Part shown: one piece after another, positions 1 through 10,631 of the stretch
Layout: each line of letters starts with the position of its first letter
Numbering within the stretch: position 1 is the stretch's first letter
Assembly (NCBI RefSeq): GCF_028689785.1
Contig: NZ_JAQVCN010000001.1
Location: 186,001 to 250,000 of the forward strand
From: Zoogloea sp.
Lineage (GTDB): Bacteria; Pseudomonadota; Gammaproteobacteria; Burkholderiales; Rhodocyclaceae
Length of the DNA: 64,000 nt
Direction: 5' to 3'
The notes under the pieces: generated by a model
What the model saw: only the letters and a program-made list of their open reading frames with translations
Database searches by the model: none
Told to the model about the DNA's origin: nothing
Translations under genes and position numbers: made by a program

Positions 1-634
1 CCTCGGGGCCGGCGAGCTCCCAGCGGCCGAAGTCCTGATCACGCTCGCGGATGGGGATGCAGCGGTGGGCCTTGAGGTCATCCAGGGCGCCCGGCGTGCC
101 AAAGCGTGCCAGATAGGCCGGTGAGGCGCACAGCACGCGGCGGTTGCGGGCGATGCGGCGGACAATGACATTGCTCTCGTGGACCCGGCCGATGCGGATG
201 TCGAGCTGGAAGCCCTCCTCCACCAGGTCCACCAGCCGGTCGAAGAGCTCCACCTGGATCTCCAGCTGGGGATAGCGGATGGCCAGGGCCGACAGGGCCG
301 GAGCCAGCCGGCTGCGGCCAAAGCCGGTACTGCTGCAGATGCGCAGCAGCCCGCTGGGAGCAGCCTTCTCCCGGGAGATGGCCTCCCCCATCAGGTCTAC
401 GTCCTCGAGAATGCGCTGGGCCCACTGGGACACGATCTCGCCCTGGGCGGTGAGGGACACGCTGCGGGTGGTGCGGTGAAACAGGCGCTCGTGCACGGCG
501 GCCTCAAGCAGGGCGATGCGCTTGCTCACCACCGCCCTGGAAACCCCGAGCTCCCGGGCTGTTTCGGTAAAGCTGCAGTGCCGGGCCACCACGCAGAAGA
601 GGCGCAAGTCATCCAGCAGGGGATTAATGTTCAC
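1..634 (-). CDS. LysR-family transcriptional regulator (3' end outside window)
   Basis: About 211 residues are visible; the C-terminus lies beyond base 1. The first 60 residues form the LysR winged helix-turn-helix (DLRLFCVVARHCSFTETAR, then SRAVVSKRIALLE). The start of the periplasmic-binding-protein-like effector domain follows (GLLRICSSTGFGRSRLAP). I chose the GTG at 634 because the frame is closed by a TGA a few codons upstream and the protein then begins in register with LysR relatives. It is divergent from the TauE/SafE exporter, separated by about 100 bases that include an AT-rich stretch (670-690), so it probably controls that exporter, as LysR genes often do with a divergent neighbour. 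The effector is unknown. Confidence 0.88.
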   Translation of the reverse strand, partial: MNINPLLDDLRLFCVVARHCSFTETARELGVSRAVVSKRIALLEAAVHERLFHRTTRSVSLTAQGEIVSQWAQRILEDVDLMGEAISREKAAPSGLLRICSSTGFGRSRLAPALSALAIRYPQLEIQVELFDRLVDLVEEGFQLDIRIGRVHESNVIVRRIARNRRVLCASPAYLARFGTPGALDDLKAHRCIPIRERDQDFGRWELAGPE

Positions 635-736
635 GATTCGTGTTCACGGAACTCACATTAGGGTAGATTGTAAATATTTTTCGACACCTTAAGCTGGCCA
701 GACCTGTATCAATCCCCAATGTCGGAGCGCTGCCCC

Positions 737-1516
737 ATGCCCCCCATCACTTTCTCTGATCTTGCGCCCATGCTGGTGCTGGGCGCGGCCCTGGGGCTGT
801 TCGGCGGCGTCTTCGGCATCGGCGGCGGCATCATCGCCATTCCCGTCTTCGTGCTCGGCTACGGCATGGATCAACCCCTCGCCCAGGGCACCGCACTGGT
901 GATGATGGTGCCCAATCTGCTGGTGGGCTGGTGGCGTTATGCCCAGCACCATCCGGTACCGGCACACCGTGCCATCGCCATCGGGGTCATCGCCTGCGTC
1001 ACCACCTGGTTCATGGCACGCTTCGCCAATGCCATTTCTCCCAAGCTGCTGCGCCTGGCATTCAGTCTCTTTCTGTTGGGCATGGCGGTGCAGATGCTGG
1101 TGCAATTGCGTCGGTTTCAGCCCCAGGCGGACTCCCCGGAACGCCTGGACCCGCGTCTGGTACCTCTGGTCGGGCTGGTCGGTGGAAGCAGCATGGGCTT
1201 GCTCGGGATCGGCGGGGGGCTGCTCGCCACGCCAATCCTCACTGGCCTCTTCGGCCTGCGCCAGACCGTCGCACAAGCCTTCTCGCTGGCCTTGGTGGCG
1301 CCCAGCTCCGTCGTCGCGCTACTCACCTACTCAGGCGCCCAACGGGTGAACTGGGCCATGGGCCTGCCCATGGCAGCCAGTGGCCTTCTCACCGTATCGG
1401 CCGGCGTTGCCCTGGCTCATCGCCTGCCCGAGCGCAGGATGCGCCAGGCCTTTGCGTGGATGCTCTTTTCGACCGCTCTCTGGCTGCTCCTTGAGCCCCT
1501 CGTGCATCGGTTCTGA
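737..1516 (+). CDS. TauE/SafE-family anion exporter
   Basis: An inner-membrane protein of 259 residues with about eight hydrophobic segments. It shows the two-fold repeat typical of the TauE/SafE family: glycine-rich motifs GGVFGIGGGIIAIP near the N-terminus and GLLGIGGGLLATP near residue 165. Family members export sulfite, sulfoacetate or related organosulfur anions; the substrate here cannot be read from sequence. I prefer the ATG at 737 because a GGAG lies nine bases upstream. An in-frame ATG at 719 has no ribosome site. The divergent LysR gene is the likely regulator. Confidence 0.85.
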   Translation: MPPITFSDLAPMLVLGAALGLFGGVFGIGGGIIAIPVFVLGYGMDQPLAQGTALVMMVPNLLVGWWRYAQHHPVPAHRAIAIGVIACVTTWFMARFANAISPKLLRLAFSLFLLGMAVQMLVQLRRFQPQADSPERLDPRLVPLVGLVGGSSMGLLGIGGGLLATPILTGLFGLRQTVAQAFSLALVAPSSVVALLTYSGAQRVNWAMGLPMAASGLLTVSAGVALAHRLPERRMRQAFAWMLFSTALWLLLEPLVHRF

Positions 1517-1666
1517 ATACCGGAGCATGTGTCGGTCCCGCGATATGCTCCCCTGCCCCGCAATAGTCAGGACCAGACTCCCGGAGACAGGATGACGCTC
1601 GGTTGCCCAAGATGCACCGGGCGTCGTAGCATCGGTTCGAATGCGCCCCTTCGCAGGAGAACAGAA

Positions 1667-2089
1667 ATGAAGTTTCGCCCCGGCATGTTGTGCCCCACCG
1701 CCGTCTTGTGTGCGCTGGCCTGTCTTTCCGCCACGGCAAATGCGGAACAACCGTACTTGTTCGAGCTGCTGGGAAAACCAGCCTATTCCAAGTCCTGGAA
1801 TACCCTGTTTGCAGGGGAAAGGGATGTCGACAGGTGGCTAGCCAGATACGCGAAGACAAAAAATGGCCCTGCTACGCCGGGAAAAAGCGTTCAACTGGGA
1901 GGAACCACCTACCAGATCAACATGGTCTGCAAGACCCACGAATGCGGGAGCAACCAGTTCTTCGTCTTGTTCTCTCAGGATGGGCGAAAGGCCTGGGGCC
2001 TCTTGCTCAAGGACGGGAATACAGAGCGCTTCTTTGGCCAACCGGACGACGAAAAGAAGGCGGCGCTACGGGCGGAAGCCCAGGAGTAA
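1667..2089 (+). CDS. ivy: Ivy-family lysozyme inhibitor
   Basis: A secreted protein of 140 residues with a signal peptide ending near ATANA. The diagnostic Ivy segment CKTHEC is followed by GSNQFFVLFSQDG and a conserved AWGLL. In known Ivy proteins the loop between the two cysteines plugs the active site of c-type lysozyme in the periplasm. The ATG at 1667 is preceded by AGGAGA at 1655-1660; upstream in-frame starts lack a ribosome site and would bury the signal peptide. GC content is visibly lower than in the flanking efflux and LysR genes, as in the next gene, which suggests a separate history for this pair. Confidence 0.85.
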   Translation: MKFRPGMLCPTAVLCALACLSATANAEQPYLFELLGKPAYSKSWNTLFAGERDVDRWLARYAKTKNGPATPGKSVQLGGTTYQINMVCKTHECGSNQFFVLFSQDGRKAWGLLLKDGNTERFFGQPDDEKKAALRAEAQE

Positions 2090-2230
2090 GGGCTGATTTT
2101 CCGCAGATCAGAAACACTCATAACCAGCCCTGATTCAATGTTCGAGCAGAGGGACACGAGAAATCACCCTGGCCGCACGGTTCAAGCACGCAACAGCCCC
2201 AAAACTCCCCGCCACCTGGAGAAACTGTTC

Positions 2231-2638
2231 ATGAAAGCACCTTTGTTCGTCTATCTACCGATGGCACTAACCCTCATCTCGGCAGGTTGCGCAACAACCT
2301 CGGAAACAATGATCAAACAAGGGTTTCCGCCTGCATACGCGCAGGGCTTTGACGACGGATGCCACAGTGGGCACAAGGCCGGCGGCAACATGTTTGAGCA
2401 ATTCAAAAAAGATGTTGTTCGCTTCGAGCAGGACAAAGCCTATGCGTCCGGCTGGTCTGACGCCTTTCGCCAGTGCGAATCGGAGCAGGAAAACGCAACG
2501 CGCCAGACGCGCATGGCAATTGAACAAGAGAACCTCCGACAACTGCGAGAGCAAAACAAGCTGAACCAGCAGCACGCACTCGAAAAGCAGGTGCTCAAGG
2601 GTGTGGATACGAGCGGCCTGCAAAGACTGAAGGAGTAA
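2231..2638 (+). CDS. Small lipoprotein of unknown function
   Basis: Predicted product of 135 residues. It begins with a lipoprotein signal sequence whose lipobox reads LISAGC, so the mature protein starts at that cysteine. The mature part has two conserved-looking cysteines (DDGCHSGHKAGG and FRQCESE) with GxxDGxxSG-type spacing, then a charged glutamine/glutamate-rich helix (about residues 85-125) likely to be a coiled coil. The ATG at 2231 places the signal peptide at the N-terminus; the frame is open for 31 codons upstream but without a plausible start. I do not recognise a named family. It lies 140 bases behind ivy on the same strand and shares its lower GC. Confidence 0.7.
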   Translation: MKAPLFVYLPMALTLISAGCATTSETMIKQGFPPAYAQGFDDGCHSGHKAGGNMFEQFKKDVVRFEQDKAYASGWSDAFRQCESEQENATRQTRMAIEQENLRQLREQNKLNQQHALEKQVLKGVDTSGLQRLKE

Positions 2639-2735
2639 AAGGCTGTCCGGCACCCCAGACAGCTTCGTGAAATACCACAGCTTCAACAGTGCCAAAGCGG
2701 GGGCTTCCCACTCCAAGGCAGCCCGGCTGTCAGCG

Positions 2736-4262
2736 TCAACGCTCTCCAGCCCGCCAGTCGCCCCCCGCATTGCGGGCCAACTGCACTGCCGCCACCAAAC
2801 GCCGGGAAGCCAGATCGTTGGCGCTGCGCTGGGCGCTCAGGTGGGCCGCCTGGGCTGTGAGCACATTGATGAAGCTCACGGTGCCGGCCTTGTACTGGTT
2901 GAGGGCGATGGTCTCGGCCTCGGCGGCGGCGGCCACGGCGGCGGCCTGCTCGACGGCGGCTTCGGCCAGCAGGCGGTCAGCGGCCAGGTTGTCCTCCACC
3001 TCCTGGAAGGCGCTCAGCACGGTCTGGCGGTAGGTGGCCACGGCCTGCTCCCAGCTGGCCTGGGCCTGGTTGACGGCGGCCTTGCGCGCGCCGGCGTCGA
3101 AGATCGAGGCGGCCAGGGTGGGGCCCAGGGACCAGTAGCGACTGGGCACGGTGAGCAGATCCTCGATCTGGGAGCGCCGGAAGCCCGCCGAGGCCGACAG
3201 GCCCAGCACCGGAAAGCGCGCCGCCTCGGCCGCGCCGATGGCCGCATTGGCGGCCGCCACCCTACGTTCGGCGGCGGCGATGTCGGGGCGACGCTCGAGC
3301 AGAGTGGACGGCAGGGTGCGGGGGCCCTGCACCACCGGCAGCGCACCGCCGGGCGGCAGGCTGAAGCTGGCCGGCGCCTGCCCGGTGAGCACCGCCAGGG
3401 CGTGCTCGTACTGGCTGCGGGACAGGCGGCTGTCCAGGGCCGAGGCACGGGCGCTGCGCAGCTGGCTCTCGGCCTGGGCCACATCGGCCTTGCTGGCCAC
3501 GCCGGCGTTGTAGCGGTTGCGGGTCAGCTGGAAGGAGCGCTCATAGGCAGCGGCGGCGTCTTCCAGCAAGGCCTGCTGGCGCTCGGCGGCGCGCAGCTGA
3601 AAATAGGTCTGGGCCAGGGTGGCCTGGATGGACAGGCGGGCCGCGGCCAGATCGGCCTCGCTGGCCACCACCCGCGCATCCGCGGCCTCCACGGTACGGG
3701 CGATGCGCCCCCACACATCCAGCTCCCAGCTGGCAGTGGCGCCAAGGCTGAAGCTGTTGCGGGGCGGCGCGCTGCCTGCCGAGTCGGTGGCCGCCGAGGT
3801 GGCCGAGCGGGTGCCCCCCGCCGTGGCATTGACCGCCGGCAGCCACGACGCCCGGGCCGCATCCGCCAGGGCCACGGCCTGGCGGTACTGGGCTTCGGCG
3901 ATGCGCAGATTCTGGTTGCTCACCTCGACCCGGGCCTGCAGGCCATCCAGCACCGGATCATTGAAGATCCGCCACCAGGCGCCCGGGTCGATCCGGTCGA
4001 CCGGCTCGGCAGGCTTCCACTCCCCCGCCTCCTTGAACGTCGCCGGTACATCCAGCGGAGGGCGGACGTGATCGGGGCCGAGGGTGCAGGCGGCGAGGCT
4101 CAGGGCACAGAGCGCCGCAAACAGCGCAGTGACGACGGTAGGGGCGACTTCAGTCGCCCATGGACTTCGATCCAAGGCATTGCGGTGATCAACGTACGAT
4201 GGGCGACTGAAGTCGCCCCTACAAGTCGCCCCTACGGGGACAGGGTGATTCCGCTCATTCAT
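2736..4262 (-). CDS. Outer-membrane efflux lipoprotein (OprM/NodT/OpmB type)
   Basis: TolC-like outer-membrane channel of 508 residues, last gene of the RND efflux operon. It has the duplicated OEP domain ([20 protein letters not shown]; later [18 protein letters not shown] and [17 protein letters not shown]). A lipobox (LSLAAC, cysteine at residue 59) is followed by [14 protein letters not shown], typical of OprM/NodT proteins. The start is odd. The ATG at 4262 overlaps the permease stop by eight bases, and residues 10-42 are then encoded by a palindromic repeat read in frame. No closer ATG or GTG lies between the repeat and the hydrophobic core, so either the lipoprotein signal carries a 42-residue n-region or an unusual start is used. 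Confidence 0.9.
   Translation of the reverse strand: MNERNHPVPVGATCRGDFSRPSYVDHRNALDRSPWATEVAPTVVTALFAALCALSLAACTLGPDHVRPPLDVPATFKEAGEWKPAEPVDRIDPGAWWRIFNDPVLDGLQARVEVSNQNLRIAEAQYRQAVALADAARASWLPAVNATAGGTRSATSAATDSAGSAPPRNSFSLGATASWELDVWGRIARTVEAADARVVASEADLAAARLSIQATLAQTYFQLRAAERQQALLEDAAAAYERSFQLTRNRYNAGVASKADVAQAESQLRSARASALDSRLSRSQYEHALAVLTGQAPASFSLPPGGALPVVQGPRTLPSTLLERRPDIAAAERRVAAANAAIGAAEAARFPVLGLSASAGFRRSQIEDLLTVPSRYWSLGPTLAASIFDAGARKAAVNQAQASWEQAVATYRQTVLSAFQEVEDNLAADRLLAEAAVEQAAAVAAAAEAETIALNQYKAGTVSFINVLTAQAAHLSAQRSANDLASRRLVAAVQLARNAGGDWRAGER
4138..4235. repeat. Composite palindromic repeat, subtype A, copy 1
   Basis: Two inverted hairpin units face each other: GGGCGAC-TTCA-GTCGCCC near 4142-4159 and its reverse complement near 4201-4218. 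They are joined by a linker of about 40 bases containing TGATCAAC, and the outermost ends read GTAGGGG...CCCCTAC. A further partial end unit (AAGTCGCCCCTAC) follows to 4235. This is the layout of a BIME (paired REP sequences). It overlaps codons 10-42 of the outer-membrane efflux gene and lies directly behind the stop of the upstream RND permease. Confidence 0.85.
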
Positions 4263-7200
4263 GGGCAGGCAGGCTCCGCTTGCGGCGCAACCGGTCGAGC
4301 ATCACGAAGACGACCGGTGTGGTGTAGAGGGTGAGGATCTGGCTGAGGATCAGGCCGCCGACGATGGCGATGCCGAGGGGCTGGCGCAGCTCGGCGCCGT
4401 CGCCGCTGCCGATGGCCAGGGGGATCGCCCCGAACAGGGCCGCCAGGGTGGTCATGAGGATGGGCCGGAAGCGCAGCAGGCCGGCGTGGTGGATGGCGTC
4501 GCGGGCGTTCTCGCCCAGGTGGCGCATGCGCTCGATGGCCACGTCGATCATCATGATGGCGTTCTTCTTGACGATGCCGATGAGCAGGATCACCCCGATC
4601 ATGGCGATCAGGCTGAACTCGGTGTCCCGGGCCATCAGCGCCAGCAGCGCCCCCACCCCGGCCGAGGGCAGGGTGGACAGGATGGTGATGGGGTGGATGA
4701 GGCTCTCGTAGAGCATGCCGAGCACGATGTAGATGGTGACGATGGCGGCCAGGATGAGCAGGGGCTGGCTGCTCATGGATTTCTGGAAGGCCCCCGCCGA
4801 GCCCTCGAAGCTGCTGCGGATGCCCACCGGCACGCCGATGTCGGCCAGGGCCTTGTTGATGGCCACGGTGGCTTCGCTGAGGGAGCGCCCCTCGGGCAGG
4901 GCAAAGCTGATGGTGGAGGCGGCCGAGCCGCCCTGGTGGCTCACCGACAGGGGCGCCAGGGTGGACTCGAAGCGCGCCACCGCGGCCAGGGGCACCCGGG
5001 CACCGTTGGCCGCCACCAGGTGGAGCCGGGCCAGGGACTCGGGCCCCTGGAGGAACTCGGGGGCCGCCTCCAGCACCACCCGGTACTGGTTGAGGGGGTT
5101 GTAGATGGTGGACACCTGGCGCTGGCCGTAGGCGTTGTTCAGGGCCGTGGTGGCGGCGCGCATGGTGATGCCGTGGCGCGCAAGGGCATCCCGGTCGAAC
5201 ACCACGCTGGTCTGGGGGCCCCGGTCCTGCTGGTCGCTGCTCACGTCGGTGATGGCATCGAGCCGGCTCAGGGCGTTGCGGATGCGCGGCTCCCAGACGC
5301 GCAGCTCCTCCAGGCTGTCGGACTGCAGGGTGAACTGGAAGCTGGAGTTGCCCGAGCGCCCGCCGATCCGGATGTCCTGGGTGGAGCTGAGGTAGAGGTT
5401 GGCGCCGGGCACCTTGGCGAGCTTCTTGCGCAGGCGGCCGATCACCGCCTCGGCCGGCTCCTTGCGCTCGGCGATGGGCTTGAGGGTGACAAACAGGGAG
5501 CCATAGTTGCGCTGGGAACCGCCGGTGAAGCCTGTCACCGTATCCACCGCCGGATCGGCCCCGACAATGGTCAGGAACTGGTCCATCTTCTCTTTCATGG
5601 CCTGGAAGGAGATAGCCTGATCGGCCTCGACAAAGCCGCGCAGGCGGCCCGTATCCTGCTGGGGAAAGAAGCCCTTGGGAATGGTCTGATAGAGATGAAC
5701 GTTGAGCCCCACCGTGGCCAGCAGCACCAGCAGCACCAGCCAACGATGGTCCAGGGCCCAGCCCAGGCTGCGCCGGTAGGCCCCGGTAACGGCCTCCAGC
5801 CCGCGCCCCACGGCCCGGTCGACGCGCCCCCGCTCGGCTTCCGGCGGACGCGGGCGGAGCAGCCGGGCGCACATCATCGGCGTGGTGGTGAGGGACACCA
5901 CCATGGACACCAGAATGGCCGCCGACAGCACCACCGCAAACTCCCGGAACAGCCGCCCGACGATGCCGCCCATGGCCAGGATGGGGATGAACACGGCGAT
6001 CAGCGACAGGCTCATGGACAGCACCGTGAAGCCGATCTCCCGCGCCCCGCGCAGGGCCGCCTGACGGGGCGGCATGCCCTGGTCCACGTGGCGGGCGATG
6101 TTCTCCAGCACCACGATGGCGTCGTCCACCACAAAGCCGGTGGCGATGGTGAGGGCCATCAGGGACAGGTTGTCGAGGCTGAAGCCGGCCAGGTACATGA
6201 TGGAGAAGGTGCCCACCAGGGACACCGGCACCACCACGCTGGGGATGAGGGTGGCGCGCCAGTTGCGCAGGAAGAGGAAGACCACCATCACCACCAGGGC
6301 CACCGAGATCACCAGGGTACGTTCCACCTCCCGCAGGGAGCCGCGGATGGTGGGGGTGCGGTCCATCACCACGTCCACATCCACCGCCGGGGAGACGTTG
6401 GCGCGCAGCAGGGGCAGCAGGGCCGTAACCCGGTCCACCGTCTCGATGATGTTGGCGCCGGGCTGGCGATTGACCATCAGCAGCACCGCCGGCCGGCCGT
6501 TGGCGTAGCCGTAGTTGCGGTCGTTCTCGACCCCGTCGCGCACCCGGGCCACATCGCCCAGGCGCACGGCGGCGCCGTTCTTCCAGGAGACGATCAGGGG
6601 CCGGTAGTCGGCCGCGCTGCGGGCCTGGTCGTTGGCCCCCACCTGCCAGGCGTTGGCGTCGCCCTCCACCACGCCCTTGGGGCGATTGACGTTGCTGGCG
6701 ACGATGGCCGTGCGCACGTCGTCCAGGTTGAGCCCCACGGCGGCCAGCCGCTCGGGGGCCACCTCGACCCGCACCGCCGGCAGCGAGGCGCCGCCGATGG
6801 ACACCTGCCCCACCCCGTCCACCTGGGCCAGGCGCTGGGCCAGCACGGTGGAGGCGGCATCGTAGAGCTGGCCCTGGCTGAGGGTGGCCGAGGTGAGCGC
6901 CAGGATGATGATGGGCGTCTCGGCGGGATTCACCTTGCGGTAGGTGGGGTTGTTGGGGAGGCTGGAGGGCAGCTGCCCCCGGGCGGCGTTGATGGCCGCC
7001 TGCACGTCCCGGGCGGCGCCGTCGATGTCCCGGGACAGGTCGAACTGGAGGGTCACCCGGGTGGAGCCCAGGGAGCTGCTGGAGGTCATCTCCGTGACCC
7101 CGGCGATCTGCCCGAGGATGCGCTCTAGCGGCCCGGCCACCGTCGCCGCCATCACCTCCGGGCTCGCCCCGGGCAGGTTGGCCGAGATGGAGATGGTGGG

Positions 7201-7326
7201 GTAATCCACCTGGGGCAAGGGCGACACCGGCAGCAGCCGGAAAGCGATCGCCCCCGCCAGCACCACGGCCAGGGTCAGCAGCGTGGTGGCCACCGGGCGG
7301 AAGATGAAGAGGCGCGAGAGGTTCAT
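4255..7326 (-). CDS. RND efflux permease, HAE1 family (MdtC/MuxC-like)
   Basis: Inner-membrane drug/proton antiporter of 1023 residues, the usual length for the family. It has the N-terminal [17 protein letters not shown] segment, the TM4 proton-relay motif [17 protein letters not shown], and the C-terminal [17 protein letters not shown]. There are two large periplasmic domains and twelve predicted membrane segments. It is the second of two adjacent RND permeases, as in mdtABC and muxABC, where two different permeases form a mixed trimer. Its stop overlaps the outer-membrane factor start by eight bases, so the two are translationally coupled. Substrate cannot be inferred. Confidence 0.93.
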   Translation of the reverse strand: MNLSRLFIFRPVATTLLTLAVVLAGAIAFRLLPVSPLPQVDYPTISISANLPGASPEVMAATVAGPLERILGQIAGVTEMTSSSSLGSTRVTLQFDLSRDIDGAARDVQAAINAARGQLPSSLPNNPTYRKVNPAETPIIILALTSATLSQGQLYDAASTVLAQRLAQVDGVGQVSIGGASLPAVRVEVAPERLAAVGLNLDDVRTAIVASNVNRPKGVVEGDANAWQVGANDQARSAADYRPLIVSWKNGAAVRLGDVARVRDGVENDRNYGYANGRPAVLLMVNRQPGANIIETVDRVTALLPLLRANVSPAVDVDVVMDRTPTIRGSLREVERTLVISVALVVMVVFLFLRNWRATLIPSVVVPVSLVGTFSIMYLAGFSLDNLSLMALTIATGFVVDDAIVVLENIARHVDQGMPPRQAALRGAREIGFTVLSMSLSLIAVFIPILAMGGIVGRLFREFAVVLSAAILVSMVVSLTTTPMMCARLLRPRPPEAERGRVDRAVGRGLEAVTGAYRRSLGWALDHRWLVLLVLLATVGLNVHLYQTIPKGFFPQQDTGRLRGFVEADQAISFQAMKEKMDQFLTIVGADPAVDTVTGFTGGSQRNYGSLFVTLKPIAERKEPAEAVIGRLRKKLAKVPGANLYLSSTQDIRIGGRSGNSSFQFTLQSDSLEELRVWEPRIRNALSRLDAITDVSSDQQDRGPQTSVVFDRDALARHGITMRAATTALNNAYGQRQVSTIYNPLNQYRVVLEAAPEFLQGPESLARLHLVAANGARVPLAAVARFESTLAPLSVSHQGGSAASTISFALPEGRSLSEATVAINKALADIGVPVGIRSSFEGSAGAFQKSMSSQPLLILAAIVTIYIVLGMLYESLIHPITILSTLPSAGVGALLALMARDTEFSLIAMIGVILLIGIVKKNAIMMIDVAIERMRHLGENARDAIHHAGLLRFRPILMTTLAALFGAIPLAIGSGDGAELRQPLGIAIVGGLILSQILTLYTTPVVFVMLDRLRRKRSLPAHE

Positions 7327-7389
7327 TGCACTACGCGGGCCCGGCCATCATTCCGGAGCGCGCCAAATTGCTTTGACCGCAGGGCTCCT

Positions 7390-7474
7390 GTAGGGGCGAC
7401 TTCAGTCGCCCGCGGACGTCGATCAAGGGTATGCCTGTGATCGACGCGCGATGGGCGACTGAAGTCGCCCCTAC
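7390..7474. repeat. Composite palindromic repeat, subtype A, copy 2
   Basis: Second full copy of the element at 4138, again directly after an RND permease gene (between the two permeases). The terminal hairpins GGGCGAC-TTCA-GTCGCCC are intact in both orientations. The linker also contains its own perfect eight-base inverted repeat, GTCGATCA...TGATCGAC. About 25 bases of flank after the CCTAC end are also similar between the two A copies, so either the element is longer than 85 bases or permease and repeat duplicated together. Confidence 0.88.
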
Positions 7475-7522
7475 ATGTCGCGCCTGCGGGGAAGCGTCCG
7501 CTGCGCACGGCATGCCCCACCC

Positions 7523-10500
7523 TCACGCCGCCCTCCGCGCCAGGCGGTCGAAGGCCAGGTAGATCACCGGGGTGGTGAACAGCGTGAGCACCTGGCTTAC
7601 CAGCAAGCCGCCAACCATGGTGATGCCCAGGGGCTGGCGCAGCTCCGAGCCGACGCCGCTGCCCAGCATCAGGGGCAGCGCCCCCAGCAGGGCCGCAAGG
7701 GTGGTCATCAGGATGGGGCGAAAGCGCAGCAGGCAGGCCTGGAAGATCGCCTCTCGGGGGGCCAGCCCCTGCCGGCGCTCGGCGTCCAGGGCGAAGTCGA
7801 TCATCATGATCGCGTTCTTCTTGACGATGCCGATGAGCAGCACGATGCCGATGATGCCCACGATGCCCAGCTCGGTGCGGGCCAGCAGCAGTGCCAGCAG
7901 CGCACCCACCCCGGCAGAGGGCAGGGTGGACAGGATGGTGACCGGGTGAATGTAGCTCTCATAGAGCACGCCCAGCACGATGTACATGGTCACCACCGCC
8001 GCCAGGATCAGCAGCAGGGTGTTGGTGAGGGAGGCCTGGAAGGCCAGGGCCGCGCCACGGAAGCTCGTCTCGATGCTGGCCGGCAGTTCCAGCTCGGCCT
8101 CGGCCTGGCGGATGGCGGCGACCGCATCGCCCAGGGCCGCGCCGGGGGCGAGGTTGAAGGACACCGTGACCGCCGGAAACTGGCCGATGTGATTGACCGC
8201 CAGGGTGGCCGGCCGCTCGACGATGCGGGCCACCGCCGACAGGGGCACCTGGGCGCCGCCTGTGCCCGGCACGTACAGGCTGGCCATGGCCGCCGGGCCA
8301 TTGCGGAACTGGGGCTGTACCTCCAGCACTACCCGGTACTGGGTGGCCTGGGTGAAGATGGTTGAGATCAGGCGCTGGCCGTAGGCGTTGTAGAGGGCGT
8401 TGTCGATGGCAGCGGTGCTCACCCCCAGGCGGCTGGCGGCGTTGCGGTCGATCTCGACCCAGGCCTGCAGGCCCTTGTCCTGCAGGTCGCTGGCCACGTC
8501 GGCCAGCTCCGGCCGCGCCCGCAGGCGCGCCACCAGCTGCGGCACCCACTCGGCCAGGGCCGCGGCATCGGGTGACTGCAGCGAAAACTGGTACTGGGTG
8601 CGGGCCACCCGGTCTTCAATCGACAGGTCCTGCACCGGCTGCATGTAGAGGGTGATGCCGGCCACCCGCTCCAGTTCGGGCCCCAGGCGCCGGATCACCT
8701 GGCTGGCGCTGGCGTCCCGCTCGGCCAGGGGCTTGAGGCTGATCATCATGCGTCCGCTGTTGAGAGTGGCGTTGGTGCCATCCACCCCGATGAAGGACGA
8801 CAGCCCGGCCACCGCCGGGTCCTTCAGCACCACTTCGGCCACCGCCTGCTGGCGTTCGGCCATGGCCTGGAAGGAGATGGACTGGTCGGCCTCGGTGATG
8901 CCCTGGATCACCCCGGTGTCCTGCACCGGAAAGAAGCCCTTGGGCACAGCCACGTACAGCAGCGCAGTGAGCGCCAGGGTGCCCACGGCCACCAGCAGGG
9001 TCAGGCCCTGGCGCTGCAGCACCCATTCGAGCATCACCCCGTAGCGGGCGATGACCCGGTCGAAAAATGCCCCGGTGACCTTGTAGAAGCGCCCCTGCTC
9101 GGCGTCGGGCACATGGCGCAGGAGGCGCGCGCACATCATCGGCGTGAGGGTCAGGGACACGAAGGCCGAGATCAGGATGGCGATGGCCAGGGTGATGGCG
9201 AACTCGCGGAACAGCCGGCCCACCACGTCGCCCATGAACAACAGCGGGATCAGCACGGCGATCAGGGAGACGGTGAGGGAGATGATGGTGAAGCCGATCT
9301 GCTTCGCCCCCTTCAGCGCCGCCTGCATGGGCGACTCGCCCTCCTCCACGTAGCGGGCGATGTTCTCGATCATCACGATGGCGTCGTCCACCACGAAGCC
9401 GGTGGAGATGGTGAGGGCCATCAGGGTGAGGTTGTTGAGACTGAAGCCGGCCAGGTACATCACCCCGAAGGTGCCCACCAGGGACAGGGGCACCGCCACG
9501 CTGGGGATGAGGGTGGCCGGCACGCTGCGCAGGAACAGGAAGATCACCATCACCACCAGGGCCACGGCAAACATCAGCTCCACCTGCACGTCGTGCACCG
9601 AGGCGCGGATGGTGGTGGTGCGGTCGGAGATCACCCGCACATCCACCGACGCCGGCAGGCTGGCGGTCATCTGGGGCAGCAGGGCGCGCACCCGGTCGGC
9701 CACGTCGATGACGTTGGCGCCGGGCTGGCGCTGCACGTTGATGATGACCGCCGAGGTCTGGTCGGCCCAGGCCGCCAGGCGGATGTTCTCGGCGTCGTCC
9801 ACCAGGGTGGCCACGTCGGACAGGCGCACCGGGCTACCGTTGCGGTAGGCGACGATCACGCCCCGGTATTCGTCGGCCGAACGGAGCTGGTCGTTGGCGT
9901 CGAGGGTGGAGGCCCGCTGGGGGCCGTCGAAGCTGCCCTTGGCCTGGGTGACGTTGGCGTTGGCGATGGCCGTGCGCAGGTCTTCCAGGCCCAGCCCGTA
10001 GGCCGCGGCAGCGGTGGGGTTGACCTGCACGCGCACCGCCGGGCGGCGCCCGCCGGCAATGCTCACCAGCCCCACCCCCGCCACCTGGGAGATCTTCATG
10101 GCCAGGCGGCTCTCCACCAGATCATGGACCCGGGTGATGGGCAGGCTGGGAGAACTGACCGCCAGGGTCAGGATGGGCGCATCGGCCGGATTGACCTTGC
10201 TGTAGGTGGGCGGCGCCGGCAGATCGTTGGGCAGCAGGCTGGACGACGCGTTGATGGCTGCCTGCACCTGCTGCTCCGCCACATCCAGCCCCATATTGAG
10301 GCTGAAGCGCAGCGTGATCACCGAGGCGCCCCCCGAGCTGGTGGACGACATTTCGTCGAGCCCGGGCATTTGCCCGAACTGGCGCTCCAGCGGCGCGGTG
10401 ATGGCCGAAGTCATCACGTCGGGGCTGGCCCCGGGGTAAAGCGTCTTGACCTGGATGGTGGGGTAATCCACCTCGGGCAGGGCCGAGATGGGGAGCAGGC

Positions 10501-10588
10501 GGTAGGCCACAAACCCCACCAGCAGGATGGCGAGCATCAGCAGCGAGGTGGCCACCGGCCGCAGGATGAACAGGCGCGACGGGTTCAT
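7523..10588 (-). CDS. RND efflux permease, HAE1 family (MdtB/MuxB-like)
   Basis: Predicted product of 1021 residues, paralogous along its length to the downstream permease. It has the family N-terminus [19 protein letters not shown], the relay motif [17 protein letters not shown] and the C-terminal block [17 protein letters not shown]. The ATG at 10588 is preceded by a strong GGGAGGG ribosome site. The open frame extends 52 codons further upstream but runs into the 3' end of the membrane fusion gene in another frame. It lies 43 bases after the fusion-protein gene. Together these genes encode a tripartite MdtABC/MuxABC-type pump; heteromeric pairing is inferred from that gene order. Confidence 0.93.
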   Translation of the reverse strand: MNPSRLFILRPVATSLLMLAILLVGFVAYRLLPISALPEVDYPTIQVKTLYPGASPDVMTSAITAPLERQFGQMPGLDEMSSTSSGGASVITLRFSLNMGLDVAEQQVQAAINASSSLLPNDLPAPPTYSKVNPADAPILTLAVSSPSLPITRVHDLVESRLAMKISQVAGVGLVSIAGGRRPAVRVQVNPTAAAAYGLGLEDLRTAIANANVTQAKGSFDGPQRASTLDANDQLRSADEYRGVIVAYRNGSPVRLSDVATLVDDAENIRLAAWADQTSAVIINVQRQPGANVIDVADRVRALLPQMTASLPASVDVRVISDRTTTIRASVHDVQVELMFAVALVVMVIFLFLRSVPATLIPSVAVPLSLVGTFGVMYLAGFSLNNLTLMALTISTGFVVDDAIVMIENIARYVEEGESPMQAALKGAKQIGFTIISLTVSLIAVLIPLLFMGDVVGRLFREFAITLAIAILISAFVSLTLTPMMCARLLRHVPDAEQGRFYKVTGAFFDRVIARYGVMLEWVLQRQGLTLLVAVGTLALTALLYVAVPKGFFPVQDTGVIQGITEADQSISFQAMAERQQAVAEVVLKDPAVAGLSSFIGVDGTNATLNSGRMMISLKPLAERDASASQVIRRLGPELERVAGITLYMQPVQDLSIEDRVARTQYQFSLQSPDAAALAEWVPQLVARLRARPELADVASDLQDKGLQAWVEIDRNAASRLGVSTAAIDNALYNAYGQRLISTIFTQATQYRVVLEVQPQFRNGPAAMASLYVPGTGGAQVPLSAVARIVERPATLAVNHIGQFPAVTVSFNLAPGAALGDAVAAIRQAEAELELPASIETSFRGAALAFQASLTNTLLLILAAVVTMYIVLGVLYESYIHPVTILSTLPSAGVGALLALLLARTELGIVGIIGIVLLIGIVKKNAIMMIDFALDAERRQGLAPREAIFQACLLRFRPILMTTLAALLGALPLMLGSGVGSELRQPLGITMVGGLLVSQVLTLFTTPVIYLAFDRLARRAA

Positions 10589-10631
10589 GCCACCCTCCCG
10601 CGGGCCACGCGCAGCTTGAAGGCGTCCATGC

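Noticed and set aside
1621..1660. Possible tRNA T-loop (GGTTCGAATGC)
   Set aside because: No matching acceptor stem, D-arm or anticodon arm can be folded around it, and it lies just before the Ivy ribosome site.
4261..7128. A 955-codon open frame on the plus strand opposite the RND permease
   Set aside because: It is rich in Gly, His, Gln and Arg, has no domain, and mirrors the codon structure of the real permease on the other strand. Long antisense frames are expected at this GC content; the same holds for 2667-4334, 9113-10729, 39949-42117, 43342-45399 and 60467-63106.
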